This document shows positions 7,666 through 17,362 of a DNA stretch of 64,000 nucleotides, one piece after another. Source of the DNA: an uncultured Oscillospiraceae bacterium (GTDB lineage: Bacteria; Bacillota; Clostridia; Oscillospirales; Ruminococcaceae); NCBI GenBank assembly GCA_934539585.1, contig CAKTCT010000011.1, forward strand, positions 1 to 64,000, given 5' to 3'. A program made the translations under genes and the position numbers. Each line of letters begins with the position of its first letter. Position 1 is the stretch's first letter. The notes beneath the pieces were generated by a model. That model was given only the letters and a program-made list of their open reading frames with translations. It was not told the origin of the DNA and ran no database searches.

Positions 7666-9156
7666 ATGTATTACAACAGCACCCGCGATAATTCCTGCCG
7701 CGTCACCTCGGCTCAGGCCATTTCCAGAGGAATCTCCGCCGAGGGCGGCCTGTTCGTCCCCCAGGAGCTGCCCAGGCTCTCCCTGGAGGAGATCGGCGGC
7801 CTGGCCGGGAAAACATACAACGAAAAGGCCAAGTTCATCCTGTCCCGGTTCCTGACGGACTTTTCCGCAGAGGAGCTGGCGGACTGCGTGGACAGCGCCT
7901 ACACCGATGAGAAGTTCGACAGCGCCAACATCTCCGAGATCGCCAGGGTGGGGGAGACCGCCTACCTCCTGGAGCTGTGGCACGGCCCTACCTGCGCCTT
8001 TAAGGACATGGCCCTGCAGCTGCTGCCCCATCTGCTGACGGTCTCCGCCAAAAAGACCGTCCCGGGCAAGGAAATCGTGGTCCTGGTGGCCACCTCCGGC
8101 GATACCGGCAAGGCGGCCCTGGAGGGCTTCAAGGACGTTCCCGGCACCAAGATGCTGGTGTTCTATCCCGTCCACGGGGTCAGCAATATGCAGAAGCTCC
8201 AGATGACCACCCAGGAGGGCAAAAACGTGGCGGTCTGCGCCATCGAGGGCAATTTCGACGATGCCCAGAGCGGCGTCAAGCGGATTTTCACTGACCCCGC
8301 CGTCCTGGAGGAGCTGGCTAAGAACGGCCAGATGTTCTCCTCCGCCAACTCCATCAACTGGGGCCGGCTGGTTCCCCAGATCGTCTACTACATCGCCGCC
8401 TACGCCTCCCTGGTGGAGCAGGGGGAGATTTCCCTGGGCGAGGAGATCAACGTGGTGGTCCCCACGGGGAACTTCGGCAACATCCTGGCGGCCTATTATG
8501 CCAAGGGCATGGGCCTGCCGGTGGCCAAGCTGATCTGCGCCTCCAACCGGAACAAGGTCCTGACGGACTTCCTCCGCACCGGCGTTTACGACAAGAACCG
8601 GGAGTTCCACACCACCCCTTCGCCGTCCATGGACATCCTCATTTCCTCCAACCTGGAACGGCTCCTTTATGACCTCTGCGGCAAGGACGACGCCCAGATC
8701 CGGGAGTGGTTCGGCGCTCTGGCCAAGGAGGGCCGGTACTCCGTGACCCCCGGGGTTTTGGCCAAGCTGCGGGAGGGCTTCTACGGCGGCTACTGCACCG
8801 ACGAGGAGACCCTTTCCACCATCGGCAAGGTCTTCCGGGAGTACGGCTACCTCAGCGACACCCACACGGCGGTGGGCCTCAAGGTCTACGAGGACTATGT
8901 ACAGGCCACCGGCGATACGGCCAAGACCATCGTGGCCTCCACGGCGTCGCCGTATAAGTTTACCGGCAGCGTTCTCAGGGCCATCACCAAGGACCCGCTG
9001 CCCGAGGACGATTTCCGGCAGGTGGAGCTGCTGGCGGAACTTTCCGGCACCACGCCCCCTGCGTCCCTGCTGGAGCTGAAGGCCAAGCCCGTCCGCTTCA
9101 CCGGCAGCGTGAAGAAGGAAGAAATGGTGGACCAGGTCCTGAAAATGCTCCGCTGA
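7666..9156 (+). CDS. thrC: Threonine synthase
   Basis: 496 aa PLP enzyme converting O-phosphohomoserine to threonine. The Schiff-base lysine is K113 in GPTCAFKDMALQ. The N-terminal block YYNSTR...A-x-S-x-G-x-x-x-EGGLFVP is typical of the long (type 2) threonine synthases. Further conserved blocks include ATSGDTGKAAL (phosphate loop, about residue 145) and NSINWGRLVPQ (about 228). It stands alone rather than with hom/thrB; an ApgM-like protein, a family proposed to include homoserine kinases, is encoded at 35 kb. Confidence 0.96.
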   Translation: MYYNSTRDNSCRVTSAQAISRGISAEGGLFVPQELPRLSLEEIGGLAGKTYNEKAKFILSRFLTDFSAEELADCVDSAYTDEKFDSANISEIARVGETAYLLELWHGPTCAFKDMALQLLPHLLTVSAKKTVPGKEIVVLVATSGDTGKAALEGFKDVPGTKMLVFYPVHGVSNMQKLQMTTQEGKNVAVCAIEGNFDDAQSGVKRIFTDPAVLEELAKNGQMFSSANSINWGRLVPQIVYYIAAYASLVEQGEISLGEEINVVVPTGNFGNILAAYYAKGMGLPVAKLICASNRNKVLTDFLRTGVYDKNREFHTTPSPSMDILISSNLERLLYDLCGKDDAQIREWFGALAKEGRYSVTPGVLAKLREGFYGGYCTDEETLSTIGKVFREYGYLSDTHTAVGLKVYEDYVQATGDTAKTIVASTASPYKFTGSVLRAITKDPLPEDDFRQVELLAELSGTTPPASLLELKAKPVRFTGSVKKEEMVDQVLKMLR

Positions 9157-9218
9157 CCCGGCTTTCCGGGAGCAGCGGCCCGCTTTCCGCAGGCGCCTGC
9201 TCCCGTGAGCCGCAGCCG

Positions 9219-9377
9219 TTATTTCTGCGAGGCGAAGCTCTGGCAGACGGTGTCGGAGCAGCAGTTGGCGAAGTGGGGTCCGATCTTGATGTCCTTTGCG
9301 GTGCAGCAGCATTCATGGTTATTGTGGATGCAGTTGGTCACGTCGCATTTGACGCAGGGGATGACGGCTTCGGACAT
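9219..9377 (-). CDS. DUF1540 small cysteine-rich protein
   Basis: 52 aa with nine cysteines, in the pattern IPCVKCDVTNC-x4-HECCCTA followed by C-C, C near the end. This is the DUF1540 signature, a small putative metal-binding family common in spore-forming Clostridia and Bacilli. The start at 9377 is set by GAGGAGGG 7 nt upstream; a longer upstream frame has no ribosome binding site. It lies alone between two plus-strand genes. Function is not established. Confidence 0.8.
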   Translation of the reverse strand: MSEAVIPCVKCDVTNCIHNNHECCCTAKDIKIGPHFANCCSDTVCQSFASQK

Positions 9378-9502
9378 AAAAGGCCCTCCTCTCAGGCGCT
9401 GACAGTATTTTGGAAGGGGCCGGATTCCGGCCCACCCATAGTTTCCGCCGGAGCAGTCCGGATATGCCCGGAAAATTTTGTAACCCACGAAAAGGATGAG
9501 AT

Positions 9503-10180
9503 ATGAGCTTATTTGCAATTGCAGACCTGCACCTTTCCCTGGGCGCCGATAAGCCCATGGACATTTTTCCCGGCTGGGCAGGCTATGTGGAAAAGCTGGA
9601 AAAGAACTGGCGGGAAAACGTCCGCCCCGAGGACACGGTGGTCATCGCCGGGGACATCTCCTGGGGCCTGGAGATCGGGGAGACCAAGGAGGATTTCGCC
9701 TTTCTGGACAGCCTTCCCGGGACCAAGCTCCTGCTCAAGGGCAACCACGACCTGTGGTTTTCCACCAAGACCAAAGTGGAGCGCTTTTTCGAGGAAAACG
9801 GCTTTTCCACCCTGAAAATCCTGTTCAACAACGCCTATGAATACGGGGATTACGCCATCTGCGGCACCCGGGGCTGGATGAACGACCAGACCGACAAAAA
9901 GGTCCTTCTCCGGGAGTGCGGCCGCCTGCGGCTCTCTCTGGAGGCCGGGAAAAAGCTGGGGAAAAAGCCCCTGGTGTTCCTCCATTATCCGCCGGTCTAC
10001 GGCGGCGGGGAGTGCTACGAGATTCTGGACGTGCTGCTGGAATACGGCATCGAAAGGGTCTACTACGGCCACATCCACGGCTATTCTGCGGGGTACGCCA
10101 TCAACGGAATCCGGAACGGCATCGATTTCCGGTTGATTTCCTGTGATTATATCCAATTTAACCCGATTAAAATCGTATAA
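9503..10180 (+). CDS. Metallophosphoesterase (calcineurin-like)
   Basis: 225 aa with the full five-block signature: DLHL (residues 8-11), GDISW (about 50), GNHDLW (about 81), HYPP (about 155) and GHIHG (about 191). It is probably a cytoplasmic phosphatase or phosphodiesterase binding two metal ions. The family is very broad, so the substrate cannot be given. The gene stands just before tig with its own control region downstream. Confidence 0.88.
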   Translation: MSLFAIADLHLSLGADKPMDIFPGWAGYVEKLEKNWRENVRPEDTVVIAGDISWGLEIGETKEDFAFLDSLPGTKLLLKGNHDLWFSTKTKVERFFEENGFSTLKILFNNAYEYGDYAICGTRGWMNDQTDKKVLLRECGRLRLSLEAGKKLGKKPLVFLHYPPVYGGGECYEILDVLLEYGIERVYYGHIHGYSAGYAINGIRNGIDFRLISCDYIQFNPIKIV

Positions 10181-10213
10181 TTCGTAAAAAGCTAAAAAGT
10201 TCATCAGAAAAAC

Positions 10214-10242
10214 TAGCAAATCCCATGGAGTTGTGCTATAAT
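10214..10242 (+). promoter_or_regulatory. Extended -10 promoter of tig
   Basis: TATAAT at 10237-10242 is preceded by TG at 10234-10235. The 17-bp-spaced -35 box (TAGCAA, 10214-10219) is weak, so this is a typical extended -10 promoter. It lies about 90 nt before the tig ATG. Confidence 0.65.
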
Positions 10243-10332
10243 AAATTAGTCTGAAAAGTCTGGAAAAACGGACTTTCATAAGGATCCGCCGGGGCGTTCT
10301 GCCTTTGGGACGGAATAACAGGAGGAAGTTTC

Positions 10333-11613
10333 ATGAGCTTAGTGTCGAAAAACAATGTGGCCACCAATAAGTTTGAGTTAGAGATTCAGGTTCCGGCGGA
10401 GGATTTCGAAAAAGCCTGCGAGCAGGTCTATAAAAGAAAAGGCAAACGCATCGAGGTCCCCGGCTTCCGGAAGGGCCACGCTCCCCGGAAAACCATTGAG
10501 AAGCTGTACGGCGAGGGCATCTTCTTCGAGGACGCTGTCAACGACGTGTACCCCGGCGCTCTCCAGTCCGCCGTGGAAGAAGCCGGCCTGGAAATCGTCT
10601 GCCGTCCCGAGGTGGAAGTCACCGAGGTTTCGAAAGAAAAAGGCGTGACCTTCAAGGCCACCTGCACCGTGAAGCCCGAAGTCACCGTGAAGGATTACAA
10701 GGGCATCAAGGCTTCCAAGGATGTGGAAGAAGTCACCGACGTGGACATCACCGCGGAGATCGACCGCCGTCGGGAGCGCAACGCCCGCACCGTGGACGTG
10801 GAAGGCCGCGCTGTGGAAAACGGCGACATCGTCAACATCGATTTCGAAGGCTTCCTGGACGGTGTGCCTTTTGACGGCGGCAAGGGCGAGAACTTCAGCC
10901 TGACCATCGGCTCCGGCCAGTTCATCCCCGGCTTTGAGGAGCAGATCATCGGCCACAACATCGGCGATGAGTTCGACGTCAACGTCACCTTCCCCGAAAA
11001 TTACCACGCCGAGGAGCTGAAGGGCAAACCCACCACCTTCAAGGTGAAGCTCCACAGCATCAGCACCAAGGAACTCCCCGAGGCCGACGACGAGTTCGCC
11101 AAGGACGTCAGCGAGTTCGACACCCTGGACGAGCTGAAAGCCGACATCCGCAAGCATCTGGAAGAAGCCAACGAGAAGAAGGCTGCCGACGCTTTTGAAA
11201 ACAAGCTCATCGATACCGTCATCGAGAACATGGAAGGGGAAATCCCCCAGGAAATGTACGAGGTCCGCATCGACGAGATGATCCGGGACTTCGAGTACCG
11301 TCTCCAGTCCCAGGGCCTGAACCTGGATATGTACCTCCAGTACTCCGGTCTGGACAGAGATTCCTTCCGCAAGACCTTTGAAGCCCAGGCCCAGCGCCAG
11401 GTCAAGGTCCGGCTGGCTCTGGAAAAGATCGTGGAAGTGGAGGGCATCGCCCCCACCGATGAGGAAGTGGAAGCCGAGTACGCCCGTCTGGCCGACGCCT
11501 ACAAGATGGACGTGGAGAAGCTGAAACCCGTCATCTCCGCGGAGGACGTGAAGAAGGACGTGGCCGTCAACAAGGCCATCGACCTGATCAAGGACAGCGC
11601 TGTCGCCGAATAA
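10333..11613 (+). CDS. tig: Trigger factor
   Basis: 426 aa ribosome-associated chaperone and peptidyl-prolyl isomerase. The N-terminal ribosome-docking signature GFRKGHAPR is at about residues 44-52. The FKBP-type PPIase domain occupies about 150-240 (NGDIVNIDFEG ... FIPGFEEQIIGH), and the C-terminal helical chaperone arms complete the normal length. Strong AGGAGG site. It starts the classical tig-clpP-clpX order. Confidence 0.97.
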   Translation: MSLVSKNNVATNKFELEIQVPAEDFEKACEQVYKRKGKRIEVPGFRKGHAPRKTIEKLYGEGIFFEDAVNDVYPGALQSAVEEAGLEIVCRPEVEVTEVSKEKGVTFKATCTVKPEVTVKDYKGIKASKDVEEVTDVDITAEIDRRRERNARTVDVEGRAVENGDIVNIDFEGFLDGVPFDGGKGENFSLTIGSGQFIPGFEEQIIGHNIGDEFDVNVTFPENYHAEELKGKPTTFKVKLHSISTKELPEADDEFAKDVSEFDTLDELKADIRKHLEEANEKKAADAFENKLIDTVIENMEGEIPQEMYEVRIDEMIRDFEYRLQSQGLNLDMYLQYSGLDRDSFRKTFEAQAQRQVKVRLALEKIVEVEGIAPTDEEVEAEYARLADAYKMDVEKLKPVISAEDVKKDVAVNKAIDLIKDSAVAE

Positions 11614-11657
11614 GCGCTGCCCGTGGAACCGTTCATGAAAAGGTTGCAGAAGGTCTG

Positions 11658-11685
11658 TTTGCCGTTCATGTTTCGGGGTTATACT
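11658..11685 (+). promoter_or_regulatory. Possible promoter of clpP
   Basis: TATACT (11680-11685) with a poor -35 candidate TTTGCC (11658-11663, 16-bp spacing) in the 170-nt gap between tig and clpP. No CtsR-like heptad repeat was noticed here. Low confidence; clpP may also be transcribed from the tig promoter. Confidence 0.35.
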
Positions 11686-11783
11686 GAAATTGTATCGCGT
11701 GCAGCTATTGGTGTGGGACAGCAGTGTGCCGCCCAATAGTTGTTCGCATTTCTACGGCAAAACGAAGAATGGAGGACTTATTT

Positions 11784-12368
11784 ATGAGTTTGGTCCCAAT
11801 GGTAGTGGAACAGACCAGCCGCGGCGAGCGGTCCTACGACATTTTTTCCCGGCTTCTGAACGACCGGGTGGTCATGCTTTGCGAGGAAGTCAACGACGCT
11901 TCTGCCTCCCTGGTGGTGGCCCAGCTGCTCTATCTGGAGAGCCAGGACGCCGAAAAGGAGATCAGCCTGTACATCAACAGCCCCGGCGGCTCCATTACAG
12001 CCGGCATGGCCATTTATGACACCATGCAGTTCATCAAATGCGACGTGTCCACCATCTGCGTGGGCATGGCGGCGTCCATGGGTGCGTTCCTGCTGTCCAG
12101 CGGCGCCAAGGGACGGCGGTTCGCGCTGCCCAACAGCGAGATCATGATCCACCAGCCCTCCGGCGGCGCCCAGGGCCAGGCCACCGACATCGCCATCCAG
12201 GCGGAACGGGTCCTGCGGATGAAAAAGAACCTGACCCAGATTCTGGCCGACAACTGCGGCAAGCCCTATGAGACCGTTGCCGCCGACTGCGAGCGCGACC
12301 ACTTCATGTCCGCCCAGGAGGCCCTGGAATACGGCGTCATCGACCAGATCATTACCCATCATGAGTAA
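11784..12368 (+). CDS. clpP: ATP-dependent Clp protease proteolytic subunit
   Basis: 194 aa serine peptidase forming the double heptameric chamber used with ClpX. The catalytic triad is S98 (GMAASMG), H123 (MIHQPSGG) and D172 ([12 protein letters not shown]). The N-terminal [16 protein letters not shown] is the usual ClpP start. ATG 11784 was chosen over a longer frame because GGAGG lies upstream and homologs start here. It is followed after 36 nt by clpX. Confidence 0.97.
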   Translation: MSLVPMVVEQTSRGERSYDIFSRLLNDRVVMLCEEVNDASASLVVAQLLYLESQDAEKEISLYINSPGGSITAGMAIYDTMQFIKCDVSTICVGMAASMGAFLLSSGAKGRRFALPNSEIMIHQPSGGAQGQATDIAIQAERVLRMKKNLTQILADNCGKPYETVAADCERDHFMSAQEALEYGVIDQIITHHE

Positions 12369-12404
12369 TTCTGACCCGCGTTTTTACGAAGGAGGCATTG
12401 ATTT

Positions 12405-13676
12405 ATGCCGGATAACAACGAGGTGCGGTGCAGCTTCTGTGGCAAACCCGAGCAGAGCGTGGAGCGGATGCTCCACTCGGCCCGGGCCAATATCTGCGAC
12501 GGCTGCGTGGCCCTTTGCTACGATATGCTGGTGGAGGAAGGGATTTTCCCGGAACCCGGCCACTCCCACGGGGAAAAATCCGCCCACTCCGACGAGGCTC
12601 CGGTGCTGCTGAAGCCCATGGAGATGAAGGCGGTCCTGGACCAGTACGTCATTGGCCAGGACAAGGCGAAGATCGCCCTGTCCGTGGCGGTTTACAACCA
12701 TTATAAGCGCATTTACATGGCTCCCCAGGGCGAGGACGACGTGGAGCTCCAGAAGAGCAACGTCCTGCTCCTGGGCCCCACCGGCGTGGGCAAGACCATG
12801 CTGGCCCAGACCCTAGCCAAGGTCCTGGACGTGCCCTTTGCCATCGCCGACGCCACCACCCTCACCGAGGCCGGATACGTAGGCGACGACGTGGAAAATG
12901 TCCTGGTGCGGCTGATCCAGGCTGCGGACTACGACATCGAAGCCGCGGAACGGGGCATCATCTACATCGATGAAATCGACAAGATCGCCCGGAAATCGGA
13001 GAATGCCTCCATCACCCGGGACGTCAGCGGCGAAGGCGTCCAGCAGGCGCTGCTGAAGATTCTGGAAGGCACCGTCTCCAACGTCCCGCCTCAGGGCGGC
13101 CGGAAGCACCCCCACCAGGAGTGCATCCAGCTGAACACCAAGAACATCCTGTTCATCTGCGGCGGCGCTTTCGCAGGCATCGAAAAGGTGGTGGGCCGGC
13201 GGCTGGATTCCTCCACCATCGGCTTCAACGGCACCATCCGCAAGAAGCTGGACGACGACAAGAGCGCCCTTTACCAGAAGGTGCTCCCCGACGATCTGGT
13301 CAAATTCGGCCTGATCCCGGAGCTGGTGGGCCGTCTTCCGGTGATCACCACCCTGGACGACCTCACCGAGGACCAGCTGGTCCGGGTCCTGGTGGAGCCC
13401 AAAAACTCCCTGTTCAAGCAGTACAGCGCCATGTTCGCCCTGGACGACGTAGAGCTGGTCATGGGCGATGACACCATGCGTGCCGTGGCCCGGGAGGCCA
13501 TCAAGCGCAAAACCGGCGCCCGCGGCCTGCGGAACATCATGGAGGACATCCTGCTGAACCTGATGTTCATGATCCCCTCCGACGACAGCATCGCCAAGGT
13601 CATCATCACCCCGGAGGTGGTGGAGGGCAAAGCCTCCGCCCAGATCGTCCGGCGGCATCCTGCCCTGAAACGATGA
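12405..13676 (+). CDS. clpX: ATP-dependent Clp protease ATP-binding subunit ClpX
   Basis: 423 aa AAA+ unfoldase. The N-terminal zinc-binding domain has C9, C12, C31 and C34. Walker A is GPTGVGKT (124-131), Walker B is [11 protein letters not shown], and the ClpP-docking IGF loop is present as SSTIGFNG. Normal length. AAGGAGG precedes the start, and an excellent terminator closes the tig-clpP-clpX group. Confidence 0.98.
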   Translation: MPDNNEVRCSFCGKPEQSVERMLHSARANICDGCVALCYDMLVEEGIFPEPGHSHGEKSAHSDEAPVLLKPMEMKAVLDQYVIGQDKAKIALSVAVYNHYKRIYMAPQGEDDVELQKSNVLLLGPTGVGKTMLAQTLAKVLDVPFAIADATTLTEAGYVGDDVENVLVRLIQAADYDIEAAERGIIYIDEIDKIARKSENASITRDVSGEGVQQALLKILEGTVSNVPPQGGRKHPHQECIQLNTKNILFICGGAFAGIEKVVGRRLDSSTIGFNGTIRKKLDDDKSALYQKVLPDDLVKFGLIPELVGRLPVITTLDDLTEDQLVRVLVEPKNSLFKQYSAMFALDDVELVMGDDTMRAVAREAIKRKTGARGLRNIMEDILLNLMFMIPSDDSIAKVIITPEVVEGKASAQIVRRHPALKR

Positions 13677-13691
13677 AATAAGTGGAACTGC

Positions 13692-13729
13692 AAACCTCCC
13701 CATGTCCAAGCGGGCATGGGGAGGTTTTT
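13692..13729 (+). terminator. Intrinsic terminator after clpX
   Basis: A 10-bp perfect stem CCTCCCCATG / CATGGGGAGG (13695-13704, 13715-13724) followed by TTTTT. Flanking A and T runs may let it also work for the convergent gene ending at 13740. Confidence 0.9.
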
Positions 13730-13739
13730 GCATACAAAT

Positions 13740-14813
13740 CTAGGAATTTTTGGCCCGGGAAAGCCGCCGGACCGCCTCAAACAGCGCCTGGCGGACCGTT
13801 TCCCCGTCGTCGGAGGAAGCCGCCGTCCAAAGCCGGTCCAGCTCCTCCTTGAGCAGCGCCGCCGGAACCGGCCTGGGCGGGACCGTCCGCATCCGACCGA
13901 TCGGAGAGGACAGAGCCGCTTCCTCCGGAGTCAGGAGGGCTTCCTCCAGCTTTTCCCCGGGGCGCAGGCCGGTAAAGAGGATGGGCACCTCCGTGTAGGG
14001 CTCCCGGCCATTGAGGCGGATGAGATTTTCCGCCAGGGAGACGATGGGCACCGGTTCCCCCATGTCCAGGACATAGAGCCGTCCGTTTTCGGCCCGGGAG
14101 GCGGCCTCCAGGACCAGGGACACCGCCTCGGGGATGGTCATGAAGTACCGGGTCATCCGGCGGTCTGTGACCCGCACAGGGCCTCCGGCGTCGATCTGGC
14201 TCTGGAACAGCGGCACCACCGACCCGGCGGACCCCAGAACATTGCCGAAGCGGACTGTGGAGCAGACCATCGGGCCCCAGTCCTGACCGGTGAGCTGCTC
14301 CGCCAGAAATTTCGTGGTCCCCATGACGCTGGACGGACAGACGGCCTTGTCGGTGGAGATCAGCAGGAACCGCTCCGCTCCGGCGGACGCGGCGGCCTCC
14401 AGGACGTTTCGGGTGCCGAAGACGTTGTTCTTGACGGCCTCGCCGGGGCAGGCTTCCATCAGGGGAACGTGCTTGTGGGCAGCGGCGTGAAAGACCACCT
14501 CTGGCCGGAGCCGGGAAAGCAGCTGCTCCATCCGGCTGCGGTCCCGGATGGAGGCGATTTCCACCCGCAGCGGCAGACCGTCGCGGCGGGCCAGGAGCTC
14601 CTGCTGTAAGGCGTATGCGCCGTTTTCACTGATATCCAGCACCGTCAGCTCCTGGATGGGAGCGGCGGCGATCTGCCGGCAAAGCTCGGAGCCGATGGAG
14701 CCACCGCCTCCCGTCACCAGGACCCGCTTCCCGTCCAGCAGGCTGTGGGGAAGGGGCAGGCAGATCTCCGGGCGGGGGAGAAGGGCGGCGCAGTCAATGT
14801 TTTTGGTATCCAT
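13740..14813 (-). CDS. Short CapD/EpsC-like nucleotide-sugar dehydratase/epimerase
   Basis: 357 aa extended SDR of the polysaccharide biosynthesis (CapD/FlaA1) group. It has the NAD-binding TGGGGSIGSELC near residues 40-51, AAAHKHVPLME, STDKAVCPSSVMGTTKF (the catalytic DK and M-x-x-x-K region) and GLRPGEKL near the C terminus. The membrane-anchored N-terminal half of full-length CapD proteins is missing, so it is a soluble short form such as a UDP-GlcNAc 4,6-dehydratase. The start at 14813 is preferred (GAGG 6 nt upstream); a TTG 18 nt upstream is possible. No other glycan genes adjoin it. It converges on clpX. Confidence 0.85.
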   Translation of the reverse strand: MDTKNIDCAALLPRPEICLPLPHSLLDGKRVLVTGGGGSIGSELCRQIAAAPIQELTVLDISENGAYALQQELLARRDGLPLRVEIASIRDRSRMEQLLSRLRPEVVFHAAAHKHVPLMEACPGEAVKNNVFGTRNVLEAAASAGAERFLLISTDKAVCPSSVMGTTKFLAEQLTGQDWGPMVCSTVRFGNVLGSAGSVVPLFQSQIDAGGPVRVTDRRMTRYFMTIPEAVSLVLEAASRAENGRLYVLDMGEPVPIVSLAENLIRLNGREPYTEVPILFTGLRPGEKLEEALLTPEEAALSSPIGRMRTVPPRPVPAALLKEELDRLWTAASSDDGETVRQALFEAVRRLSRAKNS

Positions 14814-14873
14814 AGGGGGCCTCATTTCCAAAGAATCTCTTTATAGTGTACCACAAATTCCGGAAAAAGGCCA

Positions 14874-14907
14874 GAAAAATCCTCCGTATGGCGGCCATAC
14901 GGAGGAT
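14874..14907 (-). terminator. Terminator of the MFS gene
   Basis: On the minus strand, a perfect 13-bp stem (14879-14891 with 14895-14907, 3-nt loop) is followed by TTTTT. It separates the MFS gene from the downstream SDR gene. Confidence 0.88.
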
Positions 14908-14915
14908 TCGGAGGG

Positions 14916-16154
14916 TCATTTCGCCTTGGCGGCCCGCTGGGACAGGATCAGCAGGACATAGCCCAGGGCGAACAGCAGGATCAGCCCCAGGATGCCGTAG
15001 TTGGACGCGCCGAAAACCGAAGCGCAGAAGGACAGGATCAGCGGCCCCAGGAAGTCGGCGAACTTGCCGAAGATGTCGAAGAAGCCGAAGTACTCGTTGG
15101 ACTCCTCCTTGGGGATCAGCTTGCCGAAGTGGGACCGGGACAGGGCCTGGATGCCGCCCTGGCACATGCCCACGGCCACAGCCAGGACCCAGAACTCCCA
15201 GGCTTTGTCCAGCTGGAAGCCGAAAACGCAGATGCCGGCGTAGGCCACGACGAAAATCTTGATGAGCTTCAGGGGTCCGTATTTCTGGGCCAGCTTGCCG
15301 CTGAGGATGGCGCAGGGGAAGGCCACGAACTGGGTCAGCAGCAGCGCCAGGATCATCTGGGTGGAATCGATGCCCACCTCGTTGCCGTAGGTGGTGGCCA
15401 TGGAGATGATGGTGTACACCCCGTCGATGTAGCAGAAGTAGGCCAGGATGTAGAACAGCAGGTCCTTCCGGCTGCGGATTTTCTTAAAGGTCTGGCCCAG
15501 GCGGCGGAAGGCGTCCAGGACCTTGCCCTTGCGGTCCTCCAGACAGTAGGTCTGCTTGACGTTGCGAAGCAGCGGGATGGTCAGCAGCAGCCACCACAGG
15601 CCCGTGACCAGGAAGGAAAGCTGGGTGGCCAGCATGGTGGATATTCCGAAGGGCTTGGTGAAAATCAGGACGATGCCCAGGATAAAGGGCACGCAGCTGC
15701 CGATGTAGCCCCAGGCGAAGCCGTGGGAGGAGACCATGTCCATTTTTTCATCGGTGGTGACGTCGGTGAGCATGGAGTCGTAGAACACGTTGCAGGCCGA
15801 GTACCCTACCCTTGCCACTACAAAGAGGATCAGAAACGCTTTCCACTCCGTGGTGACAGACAGGGAGAAAAGCCCGGCCAGGCCCAGCATCAGGAACAGG
15901 ACGAACAGCTTCTTTTTCATGCCGCTGTAATCCGCCACAGCGCCCAGAATGGGGGAGAGGACGGCTAAGATCAGCACGGCGATGGAGGTGATGTTGCCCC
16001 AAAGGGAGGTGGACTGGGTCGCGGAGATGCCGGCCGCCTCGGTGAGGTTGTGGAAGAAAATGGGGATGGTGGTGGACACCAGCATCGTAAATGCGGAGTT
16101 CGCCACGTCGTACAGGATCCAGCTTTTTTCGCTTTTGGTCAGTTTTTCAGCCAT
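14916..16154 (-). CDS. MFS transporter, UMF1/Atg22-like family
   Basis: 412 aa with 11-12 predicted membrane segments. The N-terminal KSWILYDVANSAF motif is the mark of the UMF1/Atg22-like branch of the major facilitator superfamily, and there is the usual charged loop after helix 2-3 (ADYSGMKKK). Members are annotated as effluxers or exporters but the substrate is generally unknown; Atg22 exports amino acids from the yeast vacuole. It has its own promoter and terminator, so it is monocistronic. Confidence 0.85.
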   Translation of the reverse strand: MAEKLTKSEKSWILYDVANSAFTMLVSTTIPIFFHNLTEAAGISATQSTSLWGNITSIAVLILAVLSPILGAVADYSGMKKKLFVLFLMLGLAGLFSLSVTTEWKAFLILFVVARVGYSACNVFYDSMLTDVTTDEKMDMVSSHGFAWGYIGSCVPFILGIVLIFTKPFGISTMLATQLSFLVTGLWWLLLTIPLLRNVKQTYCLEDRKGKVLDAFRRLGQTFKKIRSRKDLLFYILAYFCYIDGVYTIISMATTYGNEVGIDSTQMILALLLTQFVAFPCAILSGKLAQKYGPLKLIKIFVVAYAGICVFGFQLDKAWEFWVLAVAVGMCQGGIQALSRSHFGKLIPKEESNEYFGFFDIFGKFADFLGPLILSFCASVFGASNYGILGLILLFALGYVLLILSQRAAKAK

Positions 16155-16196
16155 GGAAAGGGTACCTCCTGTGAATTTACTTTGAACACACTCTTA

Positions 16197-16225
16197 ATTT
16201 TACAAGAAAATGCTTTCTTTGTAAA
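16197..16225 (-). promoter_or_regulatory. Promoter of the MFS gene
   Basis: Minus strand TTTACA (16220-16225), 17 bp, TAAAAT (16197-16202). It overlaps the divergent promoter of the phospholipase-like gene, so the two may compete. Confidence 0.7.
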
Positions 16226-16242
16226 GTCTTTTTGTGTATAAT
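16214..16242 (+). promoter_or_regulatory. Promoter of the phospholipase C-like gene
   Basis: Perfect TATAAT at 16237-16242 with a weak TTTCTT -35 (16214-16219) at 17 bp. It is interleaved with the divergent MFS promoter. Confidence 0.55.
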
Positions 16243-16313
16243 AAAGAAAAATACTGGTAAAATTTGCGCCGGAATCCGAAAAATCCCCGTTCCGGCCTTT
16301 AGGAGGAGTCGAT

Positions 16314-17234
16314 ATGGCAGATTTTCTCACCCACGACATGCTCGGCACCGAGGTCATCCGGTCCGCGCCCCCCCGCATCCGGGAGCGGCTGGAGGAGTAC
16401 CCGGAGGCCTTCCGCTGGGGCTGCCAGGGTCCGGACCCGCTGTTTTTCCGGCGGCTGTGGGAGGGCGGCGGCCCCTATCACCCCCTGGCCAACCGGATGC
16501 ACACCCAGGATACCGCCGGGCTGTTCACCGCCATGGCCCAATACGTGACGGGGCTGAAAGGCTGGGCCCGGGAGGTGTGCAGCGCTTATCTGGACGGGTT
16601 CCTCTGCCACTATTCCCTGGACAGCGAAATCCACCCCTACGTCTACTACCTTCAGCGCCAGGGGGAGGCCCGGAACCCCGGGGTCTCCGACGGGACCATC
16701 CACTGTCAGATCGAAACGGACATCGACATCGCCCTCTATGCCGTCCGGGGCGGCCGGGACATCTCGGACTTCGCCCCCGCCGACGGCCACCGGCTCCCCC
16801 GGCAGCAGAAGGAGCAGATCGCCCGGATGCTTTCGGCGGTGATTCTCCAGGTCTACGGGGAGAATTTCCCCGAGGAGGAGGCCGCGGCGTCCTTCGGCGA
16901 CACCCTGTTTGTGGAGGAGCAGCTCTACCGCCGGGGAAGGGGACTGGCCCACATTGCCTTTGCGGCGGGGCTCATCCGTCCGGCGTGGAGCGATTTCGTC
17001 TCCCACGCCAAGGTCTCCAAGCCGGAGTGGGACTGTCTGAACCTCCGCCGCCGGGGTTGGCGGAACCCGGACCATCCCCAGGTCCTGCGCCATGATAGCG
17101 TCCCCCAGATTCTGGAGACCGCCCGGCAGAAGACCCTTTCCCTGGCGGCGGAGTACGAGGACATGCTGGCCAGCGGCCAGGTCCGCCCCGTGGAGTTCCC
17201 GGTGAGCTTCGGAAACGGCGGCGGGGAAGACTGA
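16314..17234 (+). CDS. Zinc-dependent phospholipase C-like family protein
   Basis: 306 aa, helix-rich. It matches the Zn-dependent phospholipase C-like family seen widely in Clostridia as a cytoplasmic protein: THDMLG near the N terminus, WGCQGPDPLFF (residues 40-50), NRMHTQDT (about 62-69), a GFLCHYSLDSEIHPYVYY segment (about 98-115) and CQIETDID. The spaced His and Asp residues are likely metal ligands. Unlike secreted clostridial phospholipases it has no signal peptide, so the true substrate may be different. AGGAGG precedes the ATG. Confidence 0.8.
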   Translation: MADFLTHDMLGTEVIRSAPPRIRERLEEYPEAFRWGCQGPDPLFFRRLWEGGGPYHPLANRMHTQDTAGLFTAMAQYVTGLKGWAREVCSAYLDGFLCHYSLDSEIHPYVYYLQRQGEARNPGVSDGTIHCQIETDIDIALYAVRGGRDISDFAPADGHRLPRQQKEQIARMLSAVILQVYGENFPEEEAAASFGDTLFVEEQLYRRGRGLAHIAFAAGLIRPAWSDFVSHAKVSKPEWDCLNLRRRGWRNPDHPQVLRHDSVPQILETARQKTLSLAAEYEDMLASGQVRPVEFPVSFGNGGGED

Positions 17235-17270
17235 ACAAAGAAACGCAGCTGCGTTTCTCCATAATTTCTC

Positions 17271-17299
17271 TTGCGTCCCTTTCCATTTTCTGGTATACT
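17271..17299 (+). promoter_or_regulatory. Extended -10 promoter of the 17.4-kb membrane protein gene
   Basis: TTGCGT (17271-17276), 17 bp, TATACT (17294-17299) with TG one base before the -10. It lies 64 nt before the ATG at 17363. Confidence 0.75.
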
Positions 17300-17362
17300 G
17301 AATACAGTATACAAAAATGGGAAGGGACTATTATCTGTAATCGAGTGTAAGGAGAAAAAACG

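Noticed and set aside
9168..9204. GGGAGCAG / CTGCTCCC hairpin after thrC
   Set aside because: Stem is good but loop is 21 nt and no T run follows; not called as a terminator.
17241..17256. AAACGCAGCTGCGTTT palindrome after the phospholipase C-like gene
   Set aside because: Perfect but only 16 bp with minimal loop; could be a weak terminator or a protein site. Not enough to call.
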